Source: Novipirellula aureliae
GTDB taxonomy: Bacteria; Planctomycetota; Planctomycetia; Pirellulales; Pirellulaceae
Assembly (NCBI RefSeq): GCF_007860185.1
Contig: NZ_SJPY01000001.1
Span: 124,001 to 188,000 of the forward strand
Length of the DNA: 64,000 nucleotides
Direction of reading: 5' to 3'
In this document: positions 1 to 7,693 of the stretch, piece after piece
How the letters are laid out: every line of letters begins with the position of its first letter
Numbering within the stretch: the first letter of the stretch is position 1
Notes under the pieces: generated by a model
What the model was told of the DNA's origin: nothing
Databases searched by the model: none
The model's input: only the letters and a program-made list of their open reading frames with translations
Program-made: the position numbers and the translations under genes

Positions 1-690
1 CGATCCCCGCAGTAAGTCGCCTGCGGTTCGGCCTGTCGCCAGGCTCGAAGCTCCCCACGCCGGACAAGTTGAACGAGGTCGATGACCTCGAACCCCTGTG
101 TGCAGGATTACACATCTCATTGCTAAGAATCCTCACCTGCTTTGAAAGATGACGGCCTTGATGACTGCTACGAGCAAGTCACACAAGGTTTGTCCGTATC
201 GCCCCCGCCCTGCTGGAAAGAGAACCTCTCGCCCCAGCAGCCTCTCCTCTATCGGATCGAATCGTCGTATTACTCGCTTCGGGCACATCTGGCATACGAG
301 GCCAGCTACCCAAAATCGGATTACTCGACGAAGCCTCCGTCGAACCGGACAAGCACCTCTCGATGCATCCGGCTCTACGGGTCAATCACGCGACAGGTGG
401 TTAATCCTGTCCCCTTAGCCTGGATGGTGAATCCAGGTTTACCAGGTGTGATCGCCTACTGAAGTCCAACTTGCATGTCACCACTTGCGAGCTGAGTTTG
501 CAGCCCGCTCACAGCAACGCGTTTTGCGTAAACGACAGCCAAGGTCGAGCATCCGACACCCAACCTCCAAGATATTTTTCCTGTACGAATCGGCTTAAGC
601 AAATTTTTGCCGCGAACAAGGCAAATAATTTACATTCGATTTCCCGACGCTTCTAGTCGCAAACCGCGACGTTCAAAATTCACCTTGAAT
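1..690. other. No supported gene
   Basis: Short overlapping open frames exist on both strands, but none has a recognisable domain, a convincing ribosome binding site or a hydrophobicity pattern. A 7-bp inverted repeat (CCTGGAT / ATCCAGG near 420-437) is the only structure I see. Confidence 0.5.
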
Positions 691-1578
691 CTATTTGTGT
701 TTTTTGTTCACGCGAACATAGACAGGCTCTGCCGTCCTATCCCCCTCGTGAGCAGTAACTTCTGCTCGCACCTGAGCCCCTTCAGTGGGTATCTTCGGTT
801 GATTCTGCCGAGACGCTAAACAACCACAAGCAATCGGCCAGCGACGCACCGAGGCGGGGTTGTAGTTCGTTCCTTCGAAGTACTTGGCAGAGGCGAGATA
901 AACAGACTGACCAGCAATACACGGCAAAGTTCGGTAGTATTCGTTCTCAGGGTTGAATTCCATCTCCAGAGCTTCGTTGACGAACAGATTCTTCAGCACA
1001 TCGTTAAAATCGGGATGAAGAAAACCATGGTTGTGAACTACCTCGTGAAGAACAAGTGCAGCGACTTCCCAGGCAAAGCGATCTCGGCCAATTCGGTCGT
1101 TTGAGAACACCAATGGATAATCGGCTTTGAGTACGGTTAGCCAGTCCGACCTAATTCCAATGATTGCGTAGCCGGGGTAACCAATCCCGATTGCCCATTC
1201 CCGAACGTCAATTTCGATCTCTTGAATATCAAGAACTGGGCAAACGGAACCTTCTTGATGAAAGTATCGGCTTTCTCGGGAATACATGAAGTCGCCATTT
1301 TTCAGTAGCTCTTCTAGTTCCTGGGAAAGATAGCTGAAACTGCTGTGTGTTGGGCTAACTGGTGGAAATTGAGACCAAAGCTCTCGGGCATGGCGATAGA
1401 CTAACCCGCTTTGAAGAGCATCATGCAAAAAGGACATTCCACGGGTAAAAATCTCCAGCATTGAATAGTCGCCGAGATGAAGTCGACTCAGGTTTCGCTG
1501 GAAAGCTGGTTGTAATTGCCAGGTGCTGGGGTCTAGATGCGGCATGGTGGGACTCAAAGAGGCGGGGAGGGGAGGCAT
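691..1578 (-). CDS. Metzincin-like zinc metalloprotease, hypothetical
   Basis: The 295-residue product contains LHEVVHNHGFLHPDF, with H178, E179, H182, G185 and H188. This is the extended zinc site HExxHxxGxxH of metzincin-type metalloproteases, so a zinc peptidase fold is likely. The rest of the protein is not recognised. No signal peptide or membrane segment is visible, which would make it cytoplasmic unless exported another way; most metzincins are secreted. A second start at Met12 (1545) is possible. The gene lies alone on the minus strand, separated from rep by the presumed replication origin, so it is cargo or a maintenance function of the plasmid-like element. A conserved downstream Met-turn is not obvious, so it may be a metzincin-like relative and not a true member. 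Confidence 0.6.
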   Translation of the reverse strand: MPPLPASLSPTMPHLDPSTWQLQPAFQRNLSRLHLGDYSMLEIFTRGMSFLHDALQSGLVYRHARELWSQFPPVSPTHSSFSYLSQELEELLKNGDFMYSRESRYFHQEGSVCPVLDIQEIEIDVREWAIGIGYPGYAIIGIRSDWLTVLKADYPLVFSNDRIGRDRFAWEVAALVLHEVVHNHGFLHPDFNDVLKNLFVNEALEMEFNPENEYYRTLPCIAGQSVYLASAKYFEGTNYNPASVRRWPIACGCLASRQNQPKIPTEGAQVRAEVTAHEGDRTAEPVYVRVNKKHK

Positions 1579-1706
1579 GTTGCCTGCACTATTCTACTCG
1601 AATCCTCCGAGCTTTTAGTCATTGTTCACAGAATAAACGGCAGCGAGTTACGCTGCGTTCGTGGCCAAACACTCGCTCGGGACTCCTCAGAATGGGGCCG
1701 CCCCAT

Positions 1707-1765
1707 CCGTATCGCCGTCGCTTCGACCCCAAGACATGGTGCGGGCCGAAGCGACGGCGATACGG
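1707..1765. repeat. 19-bp perfect inverted repeat
   Basis: The arms 1707-1725 and 1747-1765 are perfect reverse complements (CCGTATCGCCGTCGCTTCG on the left) around a 21-base spacer. GCCCC (1700-1704) and GGGGC just outside can extend the stem. It lies 60 bp from the DnaA box and upstream of the minus-strand metalloprotease gene. It may be part of the origin or a transcriptional barrier. Confidence 0.7.
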
Positions 1766-1823
1766 AAAGGGGCTTAGCCAGCCCATTGTGAAAGATTGGG
1801 TGATCGCGTTGCAGTTGCCAGCC

Positions 1824-1832
1824 TGTGGATAA
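1824..1832 (-). promoter_or_regulatory. DnaA box
   Basis: TGTGGATAA on the plus strand is the exact complement of the consensus DnaA box TTATCCACA. It sits 14 bp from the first iteron-like repeat, an arrangement typical of iteron plasmid origins. Confidence 0.6.
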
Positions 1833-1845
1833 GTTTTTCGGGAAG

Positions 1846-1932
1846 GTGTCGGTTGCGTTACACTCGATTGCTGAAAATGCGTGTCGGTTGCGTTACGCTT
1901 TTGAGCCTAATGCGTGTCGGTTGCGTTACACT
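1846..1932 (+). repeat. Three iteron-like direct repeats (candidate replication origin)
   Basis: The 19-mer GTGTCGGTTGCGTTACACT occurs at 1846-1864 and 1914-1932, with a one-base variant (GCT for ACT end) at 1881-1899. The starts are 35 and 33 bp apart. They lie between a perfect DnaA box and the end of the Rep-like gene. Direct repeats next to a DnaA box and a rep gene are the hallmark of iteron-controlled replicons. The function is inferred; the repeats are seen directly. Confidence 0.65.
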
Positions 1933-2075
1933 TTTTCGAACTACTCAAGCGAACGATCGCGTTCAAGATACTGAAATGCTTGCAGCTTTTTCGCTTACCA
2001 ATGCTTCCCGGCGGCCGGCTCCAAATGTACTTGTACAAAGTAAGTACTTGAAACAAATGTTTTGCCTTGAATGAA

Positions 2076-3368
2076 TCACTTAGAATTCCCCAGGATGCTG
2101 CCAATTGCGGTCAGTGTTCCCTTCTCTGTTTTTCGCGCAGCGGTTGTTGCTTTTGTATTGAGGCTACCGAATAGCTCGTTTTGAAGCTTCGCAAAAACGG
2201 CCCGACCTTCTGCTGTTAAATCGTGCTTCGCCCGCTCAAGTCGCTTTATCTCCTCCCACCAATCTGGTGCCGTGCGGTTGCCCTTTGATGCCTTATCGAC
2301 TGAATCAATCAGAAATGCCATCGGACTCTTCTTGAAGAAGCTCTTTCCGAATCGCTCCATTGCGGCTTGGGTGATATCGCACCACTCGGCCAGTAGGCGA
2401 GGGCGATGGCGAAAGCGAGTAATCAGCCGAACAGCCGGCTCTCGCTCAAAGCCGATCGCCAATAGCGATTCCATCATGGGAGACTCTCCCGGCGAGAGCT
2501 CTCTTGCTCGCTGCTCCTGGCGGGAGAAGTATCGGCCTCGCGTCATCGATACAAAGTATTTCCCTGTGGTCGTCCGATACACGTTCGCCTCGCTTAGCAC
2601 CTGAAGATCGATCAGCTTTTTAAGAGCCCGGTTCACTTTATCCTTTCTCACTCGCCTTGGCACGCTGGCACTAAACCCGAGGGTATCGATCGAGAGTTGA
2701 TCGAAATCCACAGCATGAAGCTGAGCACGCCGAGAGAGAACTTTGCTGGCGAACAGGAACAGACGCCGGCTTGCCGTGTCCAGGGCTCGATATTGCTCCA
2801 GGTCGAAGCGAAAGTTGCCGCCTATGGCTTGGACCATCTCAAAGAAGATTGGGTCCCAGGCGATTTTCCAGGCCCGTGATGACCGAGGTTCCGCGGGGAG
2901 GCTATAGCTGAAGAACCCAAAGCAGACCTGCCGGTGCTCGCTCCGCATAGGGTCATAGAACGCATCGTTCATATAGTTCACGACCGACAATCGCCGAATC
3001 GCTTCGCGAAACTGCTGATACTGCCGGCCACCGCGCCGCGTTGACTGGTTAATTAACCCTAATTGACTCAGGAACCAATGTGGCGTTGCTACCAGTTCTG
3101 ATTCTGGTTCAGCGCCGCGGAGGCTTAGCGAGAGCAGCCCCCAGAGAAACAGTTCGTCTGATGCAGATAGGCCCAAGGGTGCAAAAACCCGAGTGTTCGC
3201 CTGTGAGCGTTTTCCTTCCTGGTTCGGGTACGAGTAGCACGCTGAATAGACTGCGTTCTCAACCAGCGACAACCGAGGATCGAGCGGGCAGAGGGCATGC
3301 TCAACGAGCGAGAGCTGTCCTGCGCCGGTGATACGTCTTTCTGTGTTGCTCTTTGGGGGCATCTTCAA
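2076..3368 (-). CDS. Plasmid-type replication initiator (Rep/RPA-like)
   Basis: The 430-residue soluble protein resembles the replication initiator protein A group: an N-terminal segment (about residues 20-130) with LSLVEHALCPLD, a central winged-helix-like region (about 190-290) with the basic stretch VPRRVRKDKVNRALKKL, and a charged C-terminal tail. Its context is the stronger evidence: three iterons and a DnaA box lie directly beyond its stop codon, and parA and parB are divergently transcribed on the other side. The likely role is to bind the iterons and recruit the host DnaA and helicase machinery. The shared 595-bp region with parA contains palindromes that may coordinate both promoters. 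I cannot name an exact family from sequence alone. Confidence 0.65.
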   Translation of the reverse strand: MKMPPKSNTERRITGAGQLSLVEHALCPLDPRLSLVENAVYSACYSYPNQEGKRSQANTRVFAPLGLSASDELFLWGLLSLSLRGAEPESELVATPHWFLSQLGLINQSTRRGGRQYQQFREAIRRLSVVNYMNDAFYDPMRSEHRQVCFGFFSYSLPAEPRSSRAWKIAWDPIFFEMVQAIGGNFRFDLEQYRALDTASRRLFLFASKVLSRRAQLHAVDFDQLSIDTLGFSASVPRRVRKDKVNRALKKLIDLQVLSEANVYRTTTGKYFVSMTRGRYFSRQEQRARELSPGESPMMESLLAIGFEREPAVRLITRFRHRPRLLAEWCDITQAAMERFGKSFFKKSPMAFLIDSVDKASKGNRTAPDWWEEIKRLERAKHDLTAEGRAVFAKLQNELFGSLNTKATTAARKTEKGTLTAIGSILGNSK

Positions 3369-3568
3369 AACTTCTTTTGCTTTAACTGACTTGAACTAGC
3401 TAGCACGTACAGTCAGCACTGAAAAGCAAAACTGAAATGGGCATAAGGGGCTACCAACGCATCCGCCGGTGACGTCTTTTGCAAATCGCCGTGAGCCATG
3501 CAGAGGGCTTGCCTGACCTTCACACTTAAGAATCGGTCATTACTAAGTGTCCCTAACGACTTACGCGG

Positions 3569-3585
3569 AATTGCCATTGGCAATT
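3569..3585. promoter_or_regulatory. 17-bp palindrome, copy 1
   Basis: AATTGCCATTGGCAATT is a perfect inverted repeat of AATTGCCA around a single T. It is identical to the copies at 3702 and 3918. Probable binding site of ParB, ParA or Rep. Confidence 0.6.
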
Positions 3586-3701
3586 GCCTCGCGCTAGAGC
3601 AATTGCCAAGCAGGGCAATCATAGACCGAACCTTGCAATTGCCAGCGGACCTTCCAAGCTAAGGGTGCCTGTTTCCTCAGTTATTTCAGTGGGTTGCCAG
3701 G

Positions 3702-3718
3702 AATTGCCATTGGCAATT
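3702..3718. promoter_or_regulatory. 17-bp palindrome, copy 2
   Basis: Identical to copy 1 (AATTGCCATTGGCAATT). Its start is 133 bp from that of copy 1. The flanks share GGAATTG/GGAATTGCC-like context, which suggests duplication of a protein-binding site. Confidence 0.6.
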
Positions 3719-3917
3719 TGCATTTGGCAACGCTTGTCTTTGACGTGGCAACACCGGCACAGCAGGGCAATCGAGTGACGCTTACTTGAATCCCCGCGAG
3801 TTGAAGAACCCACAGGCGGGCTTTTCAGCGATGCGGCTTATACGCACAAAGGAATTCCTTGACGACCTTCGTTCTCTTGTGTCACGGTATCCGAAGTGAT
3901 TTCACTGGCTTACACAG

Positions 3918-3934
3918 AATTGCCATTGGCAATT
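3918..3934. promoter_or_regulatory. 17-bp palindrome, copy 3, just upstream of parA
   Basis: Identical to copies 1 and 2 and ending 29 bp before the preferred GTG start of parA. This position suits an operator for autoregulation of the par operon. Confidence 0.6.
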
Positions 3935-3963
3935 GTCATGGCAAGAACAAACAACGGAGGAAG

Positions 3964-4773
3964 GTGGAACGGTTCACGATCTGCTTAATCAATCAGAAAG
4001 GGGGATGCGGTAAAAGCTCAACCTGTTTTCATCTCGCTGGCTCGTTTGCCGCAGCCGGCTTGTCGGTGTTGCTCGTCGATGCTGATCCGCAAGGCTCACT
4101 CAGCCAAGGTTTTTTCGGGCCTGAAGTTGTGGAACAGTTGCCGCTCAGCGAAACGCTCGCGGCGTTGTTTGATGAAAGTCAATTCTTCAGCGATCCGAAT
4201 TCACTAATTCGCGAAACTGGATTTGATTCCATTTCCATCGTGCCAACTAATCATCATCTCGGTGCTTTCAATATGCCGAGTCCTGAAAACGGCGGAATGC
4301 TGCAATTTGCAATTCGCGATTTCCTCGACGAGGTCGATGGCTTTGACGTTGTCTTGATTGATTGTCCGCCGAATCTTTACCAGTGTAGTTGGAACACGAT
4401 GATTGCTTCGGACTACGTCATCATTCCCGTTCCTCCAGAGGATTTTGGCACTCAGGGCTTACGGGCTGTTCACCAGTGCATTGATCATGCACGCCAGCTA
4501 AACCCCGAGCTTCGGCGTCTCGGTCACCTAGTGACTCGCCATGACAAGCGATTGTTGATTCATCGCTCTTACGAGCAGCGTCTGCGCGAAGTCTACGACC
4601 AGCTTGTCTTCGAGACGATCATTCCCGAAGCCTCGGCGTTTAAGGTCTCGATCGCTTGTCGTCAGCCCGTTGAGCTTTACGACCGCCGCTCATCGGCGGC
4701 AGAGTCCATGCGAACTCTCACTACGGAGGTTCTGGACAAAATCAGAATGAAATTACAGCGGCACGTCGCTTGA
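3964..4773 (+). CDS. parA: ParA partition ATPase
   Basis: The 269-residue protein has the deviant Walker A motif INQKGGCGKSS at residues 9-19 and a Walker B-type VVLIDCPPN, both diagnostic of ParA/Soj ATPases that segregate plasmids and chromosomes. A GTG at 3964 is preferred as the start: GGAGG at 3956-3960 precedes it, and ParA proteins usually reach the P-loop within about 15 residues. A longer frame from 3859 would add 35 unrelated residues and place the palindrome at 3918-3934 inside the coding region. parB follows 13 bp later in the same operon. Together with the Rep-like gene this is a plasmid-style maintenance module. Confidence 0.93.
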   Translation: MERFTICLINQKGGCGKSSTCFHLAGSFAAAGLSVLLVDADPQGSLSQGFFGPEVVEQLPLSETLAALFDESQFFSDPNSLIRETGFDSISIVPTNHHLGAFNMPSPENGGMLQFAIRDFLDEVDGFDVVLIDCPPNLYQCSWNTMIASDYVIIPVPPEDFGTQGLRAVHQCIDHARQLNPELRRLGHLVTRHDKRLLIHRSYEQRLREVYDQLVFETIIPEASAFKVSIACRQPVELYDRRSSAAESMRTLTTEVLDKIRMKLQRHVA

Positions 4774-4786
4774 CTAGGAGGTAACG

Positions 4787-5698
4787 ATGGCAAGCACCCG
4801 AGATACATTGAAACTCATCAACAATAGGCTCGATGAGTCCATTGGCGTTCGTGAGCAGGCTTCCGTTCCCAGGCTCAGCCCAGTTGCGAATGCTAAAGAC
4901 GTGGGCCGGCGTGCGCTTCGTGACTTCGGAACGCTCGCACTGGAAAACGTAATACCGGATCCAGACCAGCCTCGAACCGAGTTCGATGACGAGGAGATCG
5001 AGCAGCTTGCAAACAGCATCCGCGAGAAGGGCCAACTGCACCCGATTCGCGTCCGTTGGTCTGATGACCATAGTAAATGGATCATCATCTCCGGCGAGCG
5101 GCGTTATCGGGCTACGCTTAAAGCCGGCCTGCCCTCCATTCAATGTCACTTTCAAAACGGTGAGCTTTCAAAGACCGAGATCCTCGAACAGCAACTTATT
5201 GAAAACCTTTTGCGGCAAGACTTACGACCCATTGAAGAAGCCACGGCCTTTAGCCAATTGCTTGAGCTAAACAACTGGAGCGGAAAGCAACTGGCGGAGG
5301 CTATTCGAGTCAATCCATCAAAAATCACCCGTTCGCTCGCGCTGCTGAGATTGCCGGACGAAGTCCAGCATCAAGTTGAGTCAGGCGAATTGTCCGCGAG
5401 AGCAGCCTATGAGCTAACGAAGCTCCCGACACACGAGCAAGTTCGATCAGTGATTGACAGCGAGCCAGACCAAACACCACGCCTTACCATTTCGAAGGTG
5501 CAGAGCCAGGTTCGCCAGCGAAAAGGCAAACCCAGCTTACAGCCTCGCGGAGTGAGACAGACATTTGTCACGGAAGAAGGCTGGAAAGTGCTGGTGACCT
5601 CACCACGTCGTGGAAACTATGATGAGATGGAGCAGGCACTACTGCAAGCGTTAGACGAAGTCAGGCTGAGGATTGCAAACAAGGTCCACCTTTTATGA
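4787..5698 (+). CDS. parB: ParB centromere-binding CTPase
   Basis: The 303-residue protein has the ParB/Srx-type N-terminal domain with the CTP-binding GERRYRA box (residues 104-110) and the ENLLRQDL segment, then a helix-turn-helix around WSGKQLAEAIRVNPSKITRSLALL, and a C-terminal dimerisation region. A strong AGGAGGT ribosome site precedes the ATG. It should bind a centromere and stimulate ParA. The canonical chromosomal parS was not found nearby, so the AATTGCCA palindromes upstream of parA are candidate sites. Confidence 0.93.
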   Translation: MASTRDTLKLINNRLDESIGVREQASVPRLSPVANAKDVGRRALRDFGTLALENVIPDPDQPRTEFDDEEIEQLANSIREKGQLHPIRVRWSDDHSKWIIISGERRYRATLKAGLPSIQCHFQNGELSKTEILEQQLIENLLRQDLRPIEEATAFSQLLELNNWSGKQLAEAIRVNPSKITRSLALLRLPDEVQHQVESGELSARAAYELTKLPTHEQVRSVIDSEPDQTPRLTISKVQSQVRQRKGKPSLQPRGVRQTFVTEEGWKVLVTSPRRGNYDEMEQALLQALDEVRLRIANKVHLL

Positions 5699-5745
5699 TG
5701 AGCTTGTTGCTTGATTAGGGCCATTCAGTCGTGGTAAAAGAAAAA

Positions 5746-5770
5746 GGCCCATGTCAAATTGACATGGGCC
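5746..5770 (-). terminator. Rho-independent terminator for the 47-residue membrane protein gene
   Basis: GGCCCATGTCAA (5746-5757) and TTGACATGGGCC (5759-5770) form a perfect 12-bp hairpin. On the minus strand it is followed by TTTTTCTTTT, so it terminates minus-strand transcription 8 bp after the small gene and also insulates it from parB. Confidence 0.85.
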
Positions 5771-5777
5771 TGGGAAC

Positions 5778-5921
5778 TTAGGTCGTGGCTAGAGCGAATG
5801 CAATGATCATCATAACCCCGTAAATTACGAGGAAGAGGATCGCATTTGCGAACATCTGCCGGGTAGCATAATGTCCATAGCCTCGATCAAGTTTCCCTTT
5901 TTGTTTCCGCATCTTCTGCAT
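5778..5921 (-). CDS. Small single-pass membrane protein, 47 residues
   Basis: The frame reads MQKMRKQKGKLDRGYGHYAT, then a hydrophobic stretch of about 22 residues (FANAILFLVIYGVMMIIAFA) and a short tail. GGAGG lies 6 bp before the ATG, and a perfect terminator follows the stop by 8 bp, so this is a complete transcription unit and not chance. The basic N-terminus predicts that end stays in the cytoplasm. It sits between parB and the tRNA-Leu attachment site inside the plasmid-like element. The family is not recognised; small toxic peptides, conjugation-related peptides and regulatory membrane peptides are all possible. Confidence 0.65.
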   Translation of the reverse strand: MQKMRKQKGKLDRGYGHYATRQMFANAILFLVIYGVMMIIAFALATT

Positions 5922-6168
5922 AATTTCCTCCGTTGTTTTTAGTTGCACTCAATACACAGACCCAACGAGGGGCCGGTGTAAGAAACACAGCGTCAAACGT
6001 GGTGGAAATCAGCTTAGGACCTGAAACGTGTCTCCCTTATGTTTGAGAAGCCGGGAGCAGGGCTTGAAATACGTTGAAGACGTCAACCGGATGCTGGCGT
6101 CGAGATTTGCGTTACCCAAATTATACCCACCACAATTGCCAGCTTGTAGCTTTCAAGCCGATTTTTCG

Positions 6169-6456
6169 TGGGGACATTTTGGGGACAGAATGCAACAGAA
6201 TGGACTCGTTGAGGCATTAGCGAAGTTGTGGAGACGAGCATATTGCAGAATGAAATACGTGTTCAACGCAAATCCAACGCTACCGCAATTAGTCAGTGAG
6301 CCTAGTTGTCTGTTGCGTGAAATTTATCCCACTATCCGTTTGTCCCAAAAAATCGAAAAAACTTTTTCTTGAGACACTTCTTGCTGAAAAGCAGGGTGGA
6401 TCGAGTGTCAAAAGAATGGGGACAGGATGGGGACAAAGTTTGGGATTTGTCCCAAA
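6169..6456. repeat. Repeated TGGGGACA boxes near the attachment site
   Basis: TGGGGACA occurs at 6169-6176, 6180-6187, 6417-6424 and 6428-6435. Both pairs have an 11-bp start-to-start spacing, one helical turn. The inverted form TTTGTCCC is at 6339-6346, and TTTGGGA / TCCCAAA forms an inverted repeat at 6439-6456. Their position within 400 bp of the tRNA junction suits integrase arm or excisionase sites. Confidence 0.45.
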
Positions 6457-6566
6457 TGCAACTCAAACCTATAATGAGTGGGAATTGATCACTTTTCCCG
6501 TCTAGGAAAGGGTTTTCAGTCCAAAACCAACCCGAAAACAGTGCAAAGAAAACGCGATTGACGAGC

Positions 6567-6619
6567 TTGAGGGCCTAGTGGGAGTTAATCCCGTGGAGGT
6601 TCGAGTCCTCTCGGCCGCA
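6567..6619 (+). pseudogene. 3-prime remnant of tRNA-Leu(GAG), integration site
   Basis: The sequence matches a class II leucine tRNA from the anticodon loop onwards. It has loop TTGAGGG with anticodon GAG (6569-6571), 3-prime anticodon stem CCTAG, long variable arm with stem GGGA/TCCC (6580-6592), T arm GGAGG-TTCGAGT-CCTCT (6595-6611), acceptor half CGGCCGC and discriminator A (6619). The bases before it (CGAGC) cannot pair with CCTAG, and there is no D arm or 5-prime acceptor. Identity therefore begins at the anticodon loop, a common crossover point for tyrosine integrases. It is not a functional tRNA; it marks the chromosomal end of the element. Confidence 0.8.
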
Positions 6620-6660
6620 TTACTAAAATGCCGTAAATTACGGTGTCATATGCGATAAAC

Positions 6661-6697
6661 AAGGGCCTGGGGCGTGACCGCTCCAAGCCCTTTTTTT
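6661..6697 (+). terminator. Terminator of the original tRNA-Leu gene
   Basis: AAGGGC (6661-6666) pairs with GCCCTT (6687-6692), and the stem continues through TGGGGCG / CGCTCCA with one mismatch and a TGAC loop. It ends in seven T residues (6691-6697). It lies 41 bp after the tRNA remnant and would have ended the intact tRNA transcript. Confidence 0.8.
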
Positions 6698-6958
6698 GTG
6701 GTCAAAAGCGACCAGGGGCAAATTAGTGGCTGACGCTAAATTTTGCATTGCAGTTGTATCGCGGGAATTGGCACGCTGCTTGGTCCAAAGCCACTCCTAT
6801 CTCCTTCGGAGTGCGAATCATCGCCTGGCTACAAACAGACCCGTCCGGGAATTTCTATCTCAGCTTCCGTTTCGGCAGCAAGACGTTCAAACAATCTCTT
6901 AAAACCAGAGTTTCGAATCAAACCGACGCTCTCCGTTGCAACCGATGGTTCGTCATAT

Positions 6959-7573
6959 TCAGCGTGCCATGGCCGGCGACCAACGAAACACCAATCCAGC
7001 GGACAGCAGCGATCCGATGCCCGCCAGCGCCAAGTCTTTTTGTGGGTCCCATCTGTCACCCTGCTGTCCATTGTACGCTTCTGCCTGCGCGGGCGAGAAC
7101 GTCATCGCAATCTGCCATTCAAGAATCTCGTAAGTTGCACCAATTGCCATGACACACGAGATACCCATGATTGCGGCGCCAAGTGGTCGCATGTGGGCGA
7201 ACCTCTGCAAACACTCGGACGCGAGTGGAACGCCGAGTATTCCAGAGGCAAAATGCACCAAGCGATCATAGTGATTTCGCTCCCAGCCGAAGTAGTCAGA
7301 GATCGATATCCCTACAATTTGCTCAACGAGGGCGTCGTAGGGCACGAATGAGTAGATCCATCGTGCACCAATCAGATGCAGCCAGACGAAGGCAAGAACA
7401 CAAAAAAAGGATAGACCGGTTGGGCGAACGAAGATCACCGCGAACGCCAGCAATACGAGACCAATCGATGTTGGAATATGCTGCAGAATCAGCTCCTGCG
7501 GATATGGCGCGTCAATGAACGAAAGCGGAATCGCCGAGAGCGTGAGTCCGATGAGGAGAAGCTGGAGTCTCAA
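6959..7573 (-). CDS. DUF2238 (YjdF-like) inner membrane protein
   Basis: The 204-residue product has about five membrane segments and the conserved signature blocks of the DUF2238 family: HYDRLVHFASG (about residues 101-111), EILEW, and GQQGDRWDPQKDLALAG near the C-terminus. The family has no established biochemical function. The start at 7573 is a TTG; no in-frame ATG lies just upstream and no clear ribosome site is visible, so the exact N-terminus is uncertain. It is the first gene beyond the tRNA-Leu junction and probably belongs to the chromosome, not to the plasmid-like element. Confidence 0.75.
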   Translation of the reverse strand: MRLQLLLIGLTLSAIPLSFIDAPYPQELILQHIPTSIGLVLLAFAVIFVRPTGLSFFCVLAFVWLHLIGARWIYSFVPYDALVEQIVGISISDYFGWERNHYDRLVHFASGILGVPLASECLQRFAHMRPLGAAIMGISCVMAIGATYEILEWQIAMTFSPAQAEAYNGQQGDRWDPQKDLALAGIGSLLSAGLVFRWSPAMAR

Positions 7574-7693
7574 AATCGATGTCCAATATCGGCGGACATC
7601 ACCGAGCCGGGAAAGAGAATGTCCGATTCGAAAAAACTCGCAAACCCGGCTTCGATGCGCATCATGGTTCTGGCTTGTCTTACGGTACGTGAT

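Larger units (their letters stand above)
3369..3963. other. rep-parA intergenic region, candidate centromere and operator region
   Basis: This divergent intergenic stretch contains three copies of the same 17-bp palindrome (listed separately) plus isolated half-sites AATTGCCA at 3601-3608 and 3637-3644. No open frame in it looks real. The density of one motif between rep and par points to a partition site or to repressor operators. Confidence 0.55.
1..6619. mobile_element. Right-hand part of an integrated plasmid-like element ending in tRNA-Leu
   Basis: This span carries plasmid-type functions: a Rep-like initiator, iteron-like repeats beside a perfect DnaA box, and a divergent parA-parB pair with shared palindromes. 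It stops at a 3-prime tRNA-Leu fragment (6567-6619) followed by a T-rich terminator. Site-specific integration into a tRNA gene typically leaves such a fragment at the far end of the insert. Because the fragment lies on the plus strand, the intact tRNA and the other end of the element should lie to the left, outside the window. No integrase gene is visible here. The boundary at 6619 is well supported; the left limit is unknown, and 1 is only the window edge. Confidence 0.6.

Noticed and set aside
142-462. 106-residue ORF near the left edge
   Set aside because: It overlaps other random frames, with no motif, ribosome site or hydrophobic pattern.
3369-6560. Canonical chromosomal parS site
   Set aside because: No TGTTTCACGTGAAACA-like sequence was seen; only the AATTGCCA palindromes are present.
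6743-7351. 202-residue plus-strand ORF
   Set aside because: Antisense to the DUF2238 gene, whose signature motifs are clear.
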